A stretch of 46,911 nt of DNA. It comes from Hungatella effluvii (lineage in GTDB: Bacteria > Bacillota > Clostridia > Lachnospirales > Lachnospiraceae). Both the position numbers and the translations under genes were made by a program. This document shows, one piece after another, positions 31,708-40,181 of this stretch; positions within the stretch are counted from its first letter, which is position 1; every line of letters begins with the position of its first letter. A model generated the notes under the pieces. The model did no database searches and was not told the origin of the DNA. It was given only the letters and a program-made list of their open reading frames with translations. Where the stretch lies: the NCBI RefSeq assembly GCF_003201875.1, contig NZ_QJKD01000028.1:1-46911 (forward strand), read 5' to 3'.

Positions 31708-33114
31708 ATGGAAGAAAAAACATATGTAAATGATATCGACAGAAGTATTTACGACATCCGAAATGAAGAAACGGATGTTTACCGTATAGAGGAAGGCTTA
31801 AAGCCGGAGATCGTGGAGCAAATCTCAAAAGAGAAAAAGGACCCGCTTTGGATGGAACTGTTCCGCCTAAAGTCCCTTCAGATATACAATAATATGAGAG
31901 TTCCCGATTGGGGGCCCTCCCTGGAGGGCCTGGATATGAGCCACATCGCCACGTATGTGCGCCCCAACACAAAGATGAAGACGAAGTGGTCCGATGTGCC
32001 GGAGGAGATCAAGGATACCTTCGAGCGTCTGGGAATCCCCCAGGCGGAGCGGAAATCCCTGGCTGGCGTAGGAGCCCAGTATGATTCGGAACTGGTCTAT
32101 CACAATGTCCGCCAGGAGGTGGCGGAGATGGGAGTGGTATATACGGACCTGGAAAGCGCCATGAAGGGGGAATATGCGGAAATGGTGAAAAAGCATTTCA
32201 TGAAGCTGGTGAAGCCTTCGGATCACAAGTTTGCCGCGCTTCACGGGGCCGTCTGGTCAGGAGGGTCCTTTGTCTATGTGCCGCCGGGAGTGTCCGTGGA
32301 AATACCGCTGCAATCCTATTTCCGGCTGAACGCGCCGGGAGCGGGGCAGTTTGAACATACACTGATCATCGTGGATGAAGGGGCGGACCTTCACTTTATC
32401 GAGGGATGTTCCGCACCTAAATATAATGTGGCCAATCTTCACGCAGGCTGTGTGGAACTGTTTGTGGGAAAGAATGCGAAGCTTCGTTATTCCACGATTG
32501 AAAACTGGTCTAAAAACATGTATAACCTGAACACCAAGAGGGCCCAGGTGGAGGAAGGAGGCACCATCGAATGGGTGTCCGGTTCCTTTGGCTCCCATGT
32601 TTCCTACTTATATCCCATGAGCATCTTAAAGGGCCGCGGGGCCAGAATGGAGTTCACCGGAATCACCTTTGCGGGTGAGGGGCAGAATCTGGACACAGGC
32701 GCGAAAGTGGTTCACGCCGCTCCGGAGACGACCTCCTATATGAACACCAGATCCATATCCAAGAGCGGGGGCGTAAGCACCTTCCGCAGCTCCGTGGTGG
32801 TAGCCAGGGGGGCGAAGAACAGCAAATCGGCTGTTTCCTGCCAGTCCCTGATGCTGGACCGGATATCAAGGTCAGACACGATACCTGCTATGGATATCCG
32901 GACCCCGGACGCGGACATCGGCCATGAGGCAAAGATTGGGCGGATCAGCGACGAGGCCGTCTTTTACCTCATGTCCAGAGGACTGAGCGAGGAGGACGCC
33001 AGGGCAATGATCGTCAGCGGATTTGCGGATAATGTATCCAAAGAACTGCCATTAGAGTACGCCGTGGAGATGAATAACCTGATCCGGCTGGAGATGAAGG
33101 GAAGTATTGGTTAG
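31708..33114 (+). CDS. sufB: SufB, Fe-S scaffold subunit
   Basis: 468 residues, full length for SufB. Characteristic runs are YVPPGVSVEIPLQSYFRLN, IVDEGADLHFIEGCSAPKYN, ENWSKNMYNLNTKRA and SFGSHVSYLYPMSIL, with KVVHAAPETTSYMNTRSISK and the C-terminal HEAKIGRISDEAVFYLMSRG. It forms the SufBC2D complex. RBS GGAAGACAGAG is modest. A 71-bp gap separates it from sufC. Confidence 0.96.
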   Translation: MEEKTYVNDIDRSIYDIRNEETDVYRIEEGLKPEIVEQISKEKKDPLWMELFRLKSLQIYNNMRVPDWGPSLEGLDMSHIATYVRPNTKMKTKWSDVPEEIKDTFERLGIPQAERKSLAGVGAQYDSELVYHNVRQEVAEMGVVYTDLESAMKGEYAEMVKKHFMKLVKPSDHKFAALHGAVWSGGSFVYVPPGVSVEIPLQSYFRLNAPGAGQFEHTLIIVDEGADLHFIEGCSAPKYNVANLHAGCVELFVGKNAKLRYSTIENWSKNMYNLNTKRAQVEEGGTIEWVSGSFGSHVSYLYPMSILKGRGARMEFTGITFAGEGQNLDTGAKVVHAAPETTSYMNTRSISKSGGVSTFRSSVVVARGAKNSKSAVSCQSLMLDRISRSDTIPAMDIRTPDADIGHEAKIGRISDEAVFYLMSRGLSEEDARAMIVSGFADNVSKELPLEYAVEMNNLIRLEMKGSIG

Positions 33115-33134
33115 TTTAGGAAAGGAGGTCTCCT

Positions 33135-34199
33135 ATGGGACAGGGACTTGATTTGAAGATAAACAGGCTGCCGGCCAGGACCTGGAACTGGCTGAAAATG
33201 AATGAGGCAGGCTTAAATGAGATAGAGGCAGGGGAATCCCCCACGATAATCACGGAAGGATTCACGGAAGCGGTTACGTGGAGAGAAGATTTCTCGGCCA
33301 TTGCCACCGGGATGGGAGAAGATATGGACCGACTGGCGCGGGAGGCGAATACAGACGCGATCCGGATCCAGTCCGGGCCATCGGAAGAAGAGCGGCGGGC
33401 CGCGCTGCATTTCGTCTGCGGCGGCGGAGCAAAGAGCTTCCAGCCCGTGGAACTTCTGGTTCGGGAGGGCGAAAATCTAACCGTGGTTATGGATTTCACC
33501 TCTGCACCGGAGGCTGCGGGTTTGACCGCTGTCCAGACCCGGTTCCGGGTCAGGAAAAACGCCAGACTGAGGCTGATCCAGCTCCAGCTTCTGGGAAGCG
33601 GCTATACATTTTTGAGCGATATCGGCGGAAGCTGCAGTGAGGGGTCATCCGTGGAGGTAATCCAGCTGTTTTTGGGCGGTGCGGAGACTTACGCGGGCTG
33701 CCAGGCAGACCTTGCAGGGAAAGAGAGTACGATGAACGCCGATGTGTGTTATTTGGGAAGGGACAGCCAGCGGTTTGACATGAACTACGTGGCGAACCAC
33801 CGGGGGGAGAAATCCCGGAGCCGGATTCTGGCCGGAGGCGTGCTGAGGGACCGGGCGTTTAAGCTCTTCCGCGGAACCATTGATTTTAAGTTTGGAGCCG
33901 TCGGAGCAGAGGGAGAGGAGAAGGAGGATGTGCTGCTTCTGGGAGACGACGTGATTAATCAGACCATTCCCCTGATTCTCTGTGCAGAGGAGGATGTCCA
34001 GGGAAACCATGGAGCCACCATCGGAAGACTGGATGACGAACTGTTGTTCTATCTCTGCTCCAGAGGCATGAGCCCTGAGGCTGCCGCTGAAATGATAACA
34101 AGGGCCCGGCTGGACGCCGTCTGTCGGAAGATTGGCGACGAAGCCGCAGAGCAGATGGTGCAGGATTATCTGGAGGAGGTGGAGAAAAATGGAAGATAA
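33135..34199 (+). CDS. sufD: SufD, Fe-S scaffold subunit
   Basis: 354 residues, a SufB paralogue with the same beta-helix core. Visible runs: FHFVCGGGAKSFQ-like region near 90-100, MNYVANHRGEKSRSRILAGG, RDRAFKLFRGTIDFKFGAVG, and the C-terminal NHGATIGRLDDELLFYLCSR shared with SufB. The N-terminal domain is shorter and more divergent, as is usual in clostridia, and such genes are often annotated only as SufD family. RBS AAAGGAGG (33121-33128). Its last 11 bp overlap the start of sufS. Confidence 0.9.
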   Translation: MGQGLDLKINRLPARTWNWLKMNEAGLNEIEAGESPTIITEGFTEAVTWREDFSAIATGMGEDMDRLAREANTDAIRIQSGPSEEERRAALHFVCGGGAKSFQPVELLVREGENLTVVMDFTSAPEAAGLTAVQTRFRVRKNARLRLIQLQLLGSGYTFLSDIGGSCSEGSSVEVIQLFLGGAETYAGCQADLAGKESTMNADVCYLGRDSQRFDMNYVANHRGEKSRSRILAGGVLRDRAFKLFRGTIDFKFGAVGAEGEEKEDVLLLGDDVINQTIPLILCAEEDVQGNHGATIGRLDDELLFYLCSRGMSPEAAAEMITRARLDAVCRKIGDEAAEQMVQDYLEEVEKNGR

Positions 34200-35409
34200 A
34201 AATCCATACCGCGAAAATTTTCCATTGCTTAAGGAGAATCCGGTGATTTACTTAGACAGTGCGGCCACGGCTCAGAAGCCCTCCTGTGTACTCCAGGCGG
34301 AGCGGGATTTTTATGAGCACAGCTATGCAAATCCCATGCGCGGCTTCTACGCCCTGAGCATGGAGGCCACAAAACGTCTGGAGGAAGCCAGAGACGAAGT
34401 GCGGCGCTTTATTAACGCGCCGTCCTCCGACGAGATTATTTTTACCAGAAATACTACGGAGAGCCTGAACCTGGTGGCCTACAGCTATGGACTGTCCCGG
34501 CTGAAGGCCGGGGATGAGATTTTGGTAAGTATCATGGAGCACCACAGTAACTTGCTGCCCTGGCAGATGGCTGCTGAAAAGACGGGAGCGGTTTTACGAT
34601 TTCTGGAGTGCGAGGCGGACGGCCGGATTACGCAGGAACGTCTGGAGGCGGCATTTACTGACCGTACCAGGCTGGTCGCTGTGGCCCATGTGTCCAATGT
34701 GCTGGGGTGTGAGAACCCCATACGCCAGATCGCGGCCATGGCCAGGGAGCGAGGGGCTGTCGTGGTCGTGGATGCAGCACAGAGCGCCCCCCATATGCCG
34801 ATCGATGTACAGGAATCAGGTGTGGATTTTCTGGCTTTCTCAGGCCATAAGCTCATGGGGCCCATGGGCATCGGTGTGCTGTACGGGAGACGGGAACTGC
34901 TGGAGGAGATGCCGCCCTTCCTCACCGGAGGGGAGATGATCGACTCTGTCACCAGAACAGGGGCCGTATTCGCCCCGGTGCCTCATAAGTTTGAGGCGGG
35001 CACCGTCAACGCGGCGGGAGCCTGGGGGCTTATGGAAGCGATCCGCTATCTGAAACGTGTTGGATTTGATGAGGTGCATCGCCGGGAACTGGCATTGACA
35101 ACGATGGCCCTGGAGGGACTTAAGCAGATACCGCACGTCCATGTCCTGGGATCTGAGCGGCCGGAAGAACACTGTGGAATCCTGACCTTTACCATAGATG
35201 GCGTTCACCCTCACGATGTGAGCGCGATTCTGGATGCAGATGGCATTGCCGTCCGCGCCGGGCATCACTGTGCCCAGCCGTTGTTTGAATATTTAAAGGT
35301 CAATTCTGCTGCCAGAGCCAGCATATATTTTTATAATACCCGTGAGGAGATTGAGGCATTTTTGAAGAGCACAGCCGGAATCAGGAGGAAGATGGGATAT
35401 GGAGAATAG
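34189..35409 (+). CDS. sufS: SufS cysteine desulfurase
   Basis: 406 residues, a group II PLP-dependent desulfurase. YLDSAATAQKP is the usual start. EIIFTRNTTESLNLVAYSYG, MEHHSNLLPWQ and VVDAAQSAPHMPIDVQ surround the cofactor site, FSGHKLMGPMG has the Schiff-base lysine (K221), and RAGHHCAQPLFEY holds the persulfide cysteine (C361). It takes sulfur from cysteine and passes it to SufU. The ATG at 34189 begins inside sufD (11-bp overlap) with GGAGGTGGAG as RBS. The longer in-frame start at 34132 lies wholly in sufD and is rejected. Confidence 0.95.
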   Translation: MEDKNPYRENFPLLKENPVIYLDSAATAQKPSCVLQAERDFYEHSYANPMRGFYALSMEATKRLEEARDEVRRFINAPSSDEIIFTRNTTESLNLVAYSYGLSRLKAGDEILVSIMEHHSNLLPWQMAAEKTGAVLRFLECEADGRITQERLEAAFTDRTRLVAVAHVSNVLGCENPIRQIAAMARERGAVVVVDAAQSAPHMPIDVQESGVDFLAFSGHKLMGPMGIGVLYGRRELLEEMPPFLTGGEMIDSVTRTGAVFAPVPHKFEAGTVNAAGAWGLMEAIRYLKRVGFDEVHRRELALTTMALEGLKQIPHVHVLGSERPEEHCGILTFTIDGVHPHDVSAILDADGIAVRAGHHCAQPLFEYLKVNSAARASIYFYNTREEIEAFLKSTAGIRRKMGYGE

Positions 35410-35830
35410 AAGTTTTTATAATGAGATTTTGACAGAACACAATCTGCGTCCGGCTCACAAGCACGATCTGCCGGATGCCAATCTGGTGCTGGAGGGCGTA
35501 AACCCCAGCTGCGGAGATGATATCTGGCTAAAGCTGAAGGTGGAGGACGGAGTAATCCAGGATGGATCCTTCGTGGGCGACGGATGCGCGATTTCCCAGG
35601 CTTCCGCGGATATGATGCTGGACCTGGTGATCGGAAAGAAAAAGGAAGAGGCCGTGAAGCTGGCTGAAAACTTCTTTCAGATGATTCGGGGCACGGCAGG
35701 GGAGGCGGATTTAGAGGCGCTGGAGGAAGCTGCCGCCCTGCAGGACATTGCCCATATGCCCGCCCGGGTGAAATGCGCGGTGCTGGGATGGCGGACTCTG
35801 GAGGAAATACTGGAGGGACAGGAGAATTGA
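35399..35830 (+). CDS. sufU: SufU, zinc-dependent sulfurtransferase
   Basis: 143 residues, with the zinc ligands C38 and D40 (NPSCGDD), C63 (GDGCAISQASADM) and C126 (RVKCAVLGW). The ~20-residue insert relative to IscU before the last cysteine is present, which marks SufU and not IscU. It accepts sulfur from SufS and delivers it to SufBCD. It overlaps sufS by 11 bp and ends the operon. No clear terminator follows. Confidence 0.95.
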   Translation: MENRSFYNEILTEHNLRPAHKHDLPDANLVLEGVNPSCGDDIWLKLKVEDGVIQDGSFVGDGCAISQASADMMLDLVIGKKKEEAVKLAENFFQMIRGTAGEADLEALEEAAALQDIAHMPARVKCAVLGWRTLEEILEGQEN

Positions 35831-35947
35831 TCCGATCTATCTGATTTTTCCATTTCTATCCATAAAATGAAAATTGCTGAAACTTTTTCACCAATACCAG
35901 ACGTCTAATCGTTTGTAATAAGAAAATAGAAAGACGAGGTATTCATT

Positions 35948-36736
35948 ATGAAAAGATTTGCAGTGATTTGTATGTGTGCGGTGGCGATTGCAGGAGCAGT
36001 GCCGTCTGTCCCGGCCTTTGCGGCTACGGGAAATGTGGTGATGGCAGCGAAGTCAAGAACGAGGCAGTCCCAGTCCGGCCTTCAGGATACGGCCCAGGCA
36101 GTGCAGATTGCATTTCAGAACAAAGATATGGAGAAGCTGGCCGGATTATGTAATTTCCCATTGACCATCGTCTACGGAGACGGTTCCCTGGTGGAGATCA
36201 AAGACAAGGCGGCGTTTAAGAAACTGGACTCCGGACTGATTTTCAGCAGTAAAATGCAGGATGCGATCGCCTCCACCAACGCAGCGAAGCTTCAGGCTGA
36301 GGGGAACGCAGGCGCGCAGATGGGGGGAGACAGTGGCCTGAACCTGTACAAATTCAAGAAGAAATGGAAAGTAAACAGTATTTATCTGGATACCGCGGCT
36401 GGTAATGGACTGGCGATAAAAGACATGAAGGAGGCAGCAGTCACGATCCAGAAGACATTTTCATACAAGGATATGGACACCATGGCAAAGCTGTGCAACT
36501 ATCCTTTGACGATCGTCCAGGAAAATGGTAATTTAAAAGAAATAAGAAACCCGCAGGAATTAGCCACAATGGGCGAAGATAAGCTGTTTACGGAAAAGCT
36601 GAGAGATGCCATAGACCGGACGGATGTGGATAAGCTGACCAATGTCGGTGACGCAGGCGTGCAGATGGGCGGGGATTCCGGATTATCGATGTATCGTTTT
36701 AATGGTGTATGGAAGATCAATAATATTTATCAGTAA
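35948..36736 (+). CDS. Secreted protein with two tandem copies of an ~100-residue domain
   Basis: 262 residues. The N-terminal 25 are a signal peptide (KR, hydrophobic core, cleavage after PAFA). The rest is an internal duplication: residues about 50-148 and 160-262 align throughout (VQIAFQNKDMEKLAGLCNFP with IQKTFSYKDMDTMAKLCNYP; both with LTIV, DAI.T.., GAQMGGDSGLNLYKF with GVQMGGDSGLSMYRF, and a W[K]VN.IY-type end). The form suggests NTF2-like small alpha-beta barrels, but I do not recognise a named family. RBS AAAGACGAGG is fair. The gene stands alone between suf and a terminator; exported location is the only firm functional statement. Confidence 0.8.
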   Translation: MKRFAVICMCAVAIAGAVPSVPAFAATGNVVMAAKSRTRQSQSGLQDTAQAVQIAFQNKDMEKLAGLCNFPLTIVYGDGSLVEIKDKAAFKKLDSGLIFSSKMQDAIASTNAAKLQAEGNAGAQMGGDSGLNLYKFKKKWKVNSIYLDTAAGNGLAIKDMKEAAVTIQKTFSYKDMDTMAKLCNYPLTIVQENGNLKEIRNPQELATMGEDKLFTEKLRDAIDRTDVDKLTNVGDAGVQMGGDSGLSMYRFNGVWKINNIYQ

Positions 36737-36859
36737 ATAGAAATGCGGTTGGTGGACGGTGTTATTGCTGATCATAGAATAGCGGTCATGAAGTGTATGT
36801 TCTGGAGTGCTGGTGTAAAAGCATAGATGAAAAAGGGGCTGTAAAAAACTCCTCAAACA

Positions 36860-36898
36860 GAAAAATCGCTGAGGTCATGAGACTTCAGCGATTTTTTG
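36860..36898. terminator. Bidirectional terminator
   Basis: AAAAATCGCTGAGGTC (36861-36876) pairs with GACTTCAGCGATTTTT (36881-36896) around ATGA with one G-U pair, with T-runs on both strands. It serves the duplicated secreted-protein gene and the convergent membrane-protein gene. Confidence 0.85.
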
Positions 36899-36903
36899 TA
36901 TAA

Positions 36904-37479
36904 TTACTCCCGCTCCCGTTTCCTGGAAAAATCAATTATAATAAGTACCATGGCCGTTACTGCAATTGTAAAATAACTTGTTAAATGCCATGCATTGAAC
37001 GGCTCGGCGATGAATCTGGAAAGAGTAAATGCAACGAACAGATCGACAGGAATTACCAGCATCAGAGTTATTCCTGACGCCAGAAATTTCCGTGTCCGGA
37101 ATACCCTGAACAGAAAGAAAATACACCACAGATACACAACTCCAATGAAAGCCATATTGATGCTGATTGGAAAAAATAAATCGCTGACCCTGATCAGTCT
37201 ATGAAGCACATACAAAAACGGTACAATAAAAATACTGCACATGAGCAGGGAACCGCAAACTCCTTTTTTACCGAATTTGATCATGGGGATGAATACCAGC
37301 CATGTAAAGACAATCGCACTGATCGGATATAGCGACCATGTGAACGATCGTGAAATCGCTGTATCACAGATGGCGCATACCGCAATCCCGATAAAAAGAA
37401 GCAGGCTGAATGCACCTGTAAAGATGTTATGCATAGATCTGGATCTGCCTTGTGATGCTTGGACTTGTTCCTGATTCAT
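36904..37479 (-). CDS. Multi-pass membrane protein of unknown function
   Basis: 191 residues with about six hydrophobic helices (near 19-40, 46-66, 75-92, 105-126, 133-155 and 162-182) and short basic ends. I see no catalytic motif. The form resembles small conserved membrane proteins found beside TetR regulators in clostridia. It lies 90 bp downstream of the TetR gene on the same strand, so it may be its target. RBS AGGGAGGA precedes ATG 37479. Confidence 0.7.
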   Translation of the reverse strand: MNQEQVQASQGRSRSMHNIFTGAFSLLLFIGIAVCAICDTAISRSFTWSLYPISAIVFTWLVFIPMIKFGKKGVCGSLLMCSIFIVPFLYVLHRLIRVSDLFFPISINMAFIGVVYLWCIFFLFRVFRTRKFLASGITLMLVIPVDLFVAFTLSRFIAEPFNAWHLTSYFTIAVTAMVLIIIDFSRKRERE

Positions 37480-37569
37480 TCGTGTGTCCTCCCTGTTTAT
37501 GTCTGAATTTTATTTTGTAATTGATTTCATCTTTTTGGTTTTATTCTGTTTCCCGTCCTATATCATTTC

Positions 37570-38148
37570 TCATTTACTCACTTTGTGGATATGCTCATGA
37601 TAAGCCCCATGCGTCAGTCTGTAAGCCGTAAAATATTCTTCTTCCATTTGACCGGCCGATATGCCAAAGTAATCACACCAGCTCTCCTCATAACAGACAA
37701 ACAGTATACTTGGAAGAATACTTGTGAAGAATTCAGTCAGCCAGTGGGCATGGTCCATTTTCGGATTGTCTGATGATTGTTCCCCATCGATCTCCATCAA
37801 CGGAGCCAGCACCTGATACAGGATCGTCTGGCTGCTTCCGTTTTTTAAAGACTCGCTCATGAGAATTCTGGCGCAGTCCCGATTCTGTTTGAGAAATTCC
37901 ATGTACACGGATATCTTTTCAATCCCCTCAGCCCGGCTGTCATGCAGGATCTCATTGTATTCGTCAACAAATTCTTTAATGACAGCGTTTAACAGATCTT
38001 CCTTGCTTTTGAAGTGGTAGTAGATGAGAGACTTGGGTACCCCGGCATTGGAAGCAATTTCCTCCATGCCTGTGGCGTCGTACCCTTTTTCAGCAAATAG
38101 TTGTTTTGCAGTCTTCATAATTAAGCCTTTTTTGCTTGTCCTTGCCAT
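37570..38148 (-). CDS. TetR/AcrR family transcriptional regulator
   Basis: 192 residues. The N-terminal helix-turn-helix (about 5-52) has ARTSKKGLIMKTAKQLFAEK, GYDATGMEEIASNAGVPKSL and IYYHFKSKEDLLNAV, a standard TetR pattern. The remaining helical ligand domain is not diagnostic. I place the start at ATG 38148, with GGAGGGATC just upstream, and not at the in-frame ATG 38214 that lies inside the promoter. A perfect palindrome TACTGAC-TG-GTCAGTA lies over its transcription start, so it very probably represses itself. Confidence 0.92.
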   Translation of the reverse strand: MARTSKKGLIMKTAKQLFAEKGYDATGMEEIASNAGVPKSLIYYHFKSKEDLLNAVIKEFVDEYNEILHDSRAEGIEKISVYMEFLKQNRDCARILMSESLKNGSSQTILYQVLAPLMEIDGEQSSDNPKMDHAHWLTEFFTSILPSILFVCYEESWCDYFGISAGQMEEEYFTAYRLTHGAYHEHIHKVSK

Positions 38149-38167
38149 TGTGATCCCTCCGAAGTTG

Positions 38168-38214
38168 TACTGACTGGTCAGTATAATTATATGCTTGTAA
38201 ATGGAAACTGTCAA
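38168..38214 (-). promoter_or_regulatory. tetR promoter with palindromic operator
   Basis: On the minus strand TTGACA (38214-38209), 17-bp spacer, TATAAT (38191-38186), followed by the 16-bp operator TACTGAC-TG-GTCAGTA (38183-38168) at the start point. Confidence 0.85.
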
Positions 38215-38234
38215 GCTTATTTCTATATTTCTTC

Positions 38235-38263
38235 TTGTGGAATTGCCGATAATCTGCTATAAT
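38235..38263 (+). promoter_or_regulatory. Promoter of the GGDEF / two-component operon
   Basis: TTGTGG (38235-38240), 17-bp spacer, TATAAT (38258-38263). Confidence 0.6.
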
Positions 38264-38280
38264 AACCATATAAATACAGG

Positions 38281-38313
38281 AAATGCGAATGCGTGGTAAA
38301 CGCATTCGCATTT
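38281..38313 (+). promoter_or_regulatory. Perfect 14-bp leader hairpin
   Basis: AAATGCGAATGCGT (38281-38294) pairs exactly with ACGCATTCGCATTT (38300-38313) around GGTAA. It begins near the expected +1 of the GGDEF operon transcript and is followed by the weak T-tract CGTCTTTT, so attenuation or an operator role is possible. Confidence 0.55.
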
Positions 38314-38420
38314 CGTCTTTTAAGGGATTATGAATAAAATCGTTCATATTACTGGCTGAAAGCAAAGGACCAGACATGCGATGCCGGAACAATCGAAGGA
38401 TTGGATTGGAGGAGAGAGCA

Positions 38421-39437
38421 ATGAGAAGAATGGATCAGTTACAGGAAGAAAATGACCGTCTGAAAATACTGGTGTCTCAAGACTCCCTGACAGGGCTCCT
38501 CAACAGAGGAGCCGTAGAGGAGAATGTAGGGACGGAACTTAGAATAAAGAATTCTGGCGCGTTTATTATGATGGATATCGACCATTTTAAGCGCATTAAT
38601 GACATATATGGACATTTGACCGGAGACAAAGTTCTTCAGAAACTGGCTCATGCAATTAGCTGTCTCTTTTTTAAAAGGGATATCATAGGGCGTATGGGAG
38701 GAGACGAATTTGCCGTATTTATACCGGGTGAATACAGAAAAGATATGTTGCTTAGCAAGGCGGAGAGTCTCTATAGCCGGGCACTCCAGATAGGAAAGGA
38801 AATGGGAGTAGGCAATAATCTGAAGTTAACCATGGGAGCGGATCAGGCTCGTGCGGGTGATACATTTCAGACGCTTTACAGCCGTGCGGATCTTGCCTTG
38901 AGATTCGGTAAGGCAGAAAGCAAAAAATACCTGAATTTTTATGAAGAATCCATGGAGCACTATAAAACGGACTTTCAAATTAGAGAAGAGCTTATGGAAG
39001 CCCCGCTTGACATGAAGTATATCCGCCGTCAGCTGAAGGAACCTGTGTTTTCCCGGGGAGCCTACTGTCAGGATTACCAGACATTTCTGTCTATTTATCA
39101 TTTCCTGGAGAGAAGCCTGGACCGGACTGGTCTGCGGGTTCAGATCATACTGGTTTCCCTGACAGATGCATACGGTTCTTTCGTAAAGCTCGATGAAAGG
39201 GAATTCCTTGTGGAACAATTAAAAAAGGGAATTTCGTCCTCTCTTCGTTTTAACGACATCTATACATACTATACCAGCTGCCAGTTTCTGGTGATGACAC
39301 CGGGGGCTGCTGGTAAGGATATGGAAGTAATCACCAACCGGATTCGGGGGAGATTTCGCAAGCTGGTACCGGACCGGCCGGATGTAAAACTGTTTTTCAG
39401 CTTTTATCCTCTGCAGCAGACTGTACCGAAACAATGA
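38421..39437 (+). CDS. Diguanylate cyclase with a second, degenerate GGDEF-like domain
   Basis: 338 residues, cytosolic, no membrane segment. A short coiled coil (RRMDQLQEENDRLKILVSQD) leads into a first GGDEF domain (about 20-175) with DSLTGLLNRGAVEE, DIDHFKRINDIYGHLTGD and the intact MGGDEFAVF. The I-site RxxD is absent (FKRD in its place). Residues about 200-335 read like a second GGDEF fold in which the active motif is replaced by YTSCQFLVMTPG and so should be inactive. ATG 38421 is chosen for its RBS GGAGGAG (38408-38414); ATG 38376 is upstream in frame. The gene is followed by a response regulator 63 bp on, so it is probably part of the same signalling operon. Confidence 0.85.
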   Translation: MRRMDQLQEENDRLKILVSQDSLTGLLNRGAVEENVGTELRIKNSGAFIMMDIDHFKRINDIYGHLTGDKVLQKLAHAISCLFFKRDIIGRMGGDEFAVFIPGEYRKDMLLSKAESLYSRALQIGKEMGVGNNLKLTMGADQARAGDTFQTLYSRADLALRFGKAESKKYLNFYEESMEHYKTDFQIREELMEAPLDMKYIRRQLKEPVFSRGAYCQDYQTFLSIYHFLERSLDRTGLRVQIILVSLTDAYGSFVKLDEREFLVEQLKKGISSSLRFNDIYTYYTSCQFLVMTPGAAGKDMEVITNRIRGRFRKLVPDRPDVKLFFSFYPLQQTVPKQ

Positions 39438-39500
39438 GCGTTACCCTACAGGAGCAACAGGTGCCGGAATGTGCCGGTTCGTAAGAAGGGAGTGAAATCT

Positions 39501-40181
39501 ATGGAACAAACCTATTGGCTGCTGGCCGTTGACGATGAACCGGACATTCTTCGTACAAATAAAAAATATTTAGAGGCCCGGGGGTATAAGGTTGATACTG
39601 CTGTCTGCGCGATGGAAGGCCTAGAGCGGCTGAAACAGAACAGCTATGACTGTATTCTGTTAGACGTTTTGCTTCCGGATCTGAATGGATTTGAACTCTG
39701 TAAGGCAGTCAGGGCTCTCACATCAGCGCCGATTCTATTTTTGAGCTGTATGGACGACGAGGAGGATAAGATACGGGGGCTGATGTCCGGCGGAGACGAC
39801 TATATCACCAAACCATACAGCTTGAAGGAACTGGCAGCCCGGATCTATGCTCAGGTGAGGCGAAGTGTAATGAAAGGATTTATCATAGACCATCATCAGC
39901 AGAGCCTGACTGTGGGGAATCATGTAATCCCGCTGGCTCAGAAGGAGTTTGAATTATTTCTGTATCTTTTAGGCAATCCGGGCCGGATCCTGACTCAGGA
40001 GGAGATATACCGTGAGGTGTGGAGATCTGGAAAGCCTGATACAGCCAACTCGGTGGCCGTCTATATTGCCAGGCTGAGACGGAAGTTGGAAGAAGTTGGC
40101 GATTTTGTAGGCAGAATTGACACCGTGCGTGGAGAAGGCTATCAGTTTTATACCAAAGCAGAAGTGAGGACCAGACTATGA
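39501..40181 (+). CDS. OmpR family response regulator
   Basis: 226 residues. The receiver has the acidic pair D11/D12 (VDDEPDILRTN), phospho-acceptor D55 (CILLDVLLPDLNGFELC) and K104 (DDYITKPYSLKEL). The winged helix (about 130-222) has LAQKEFELFLYLLGNPGRIL, EIYREVWRSG, NSVAVYIARLRRKLEE and VRGEGYQF. Start ATG 39501 follows GAAGGGAGTG; the upstream ATG 39471 is rejected because it lies before the RBS. Its stop overlaps the kinase start (ATGA at 40178-40181). Confidence 0.94.
   Translation: MEQTYWLLAVDDEPDILRTNKKYLEARGYKVDTAVCAMEGLERLKQNSYDCILLDVLLPDLNGFELCKAVRALTSAPILFLSCMDDEEDKIRGLMSGGDDYITKPYSLKELAARIYAQVRRSVMKGFIIDHHQQSLTVGNHVIPLAQKEFELFLYLLGNPGRILTQEEIYREVWRSGKPDTANSVAVYIARLRRKLEEVGDFVGRIDTVRGEGYQFYTKAEVRTRL

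Noticed and set aside
34132..34188. Extended N-terminus of SufS
   Set aside because: The extension lies entirely inside sufD and has no RBS or family similarity.
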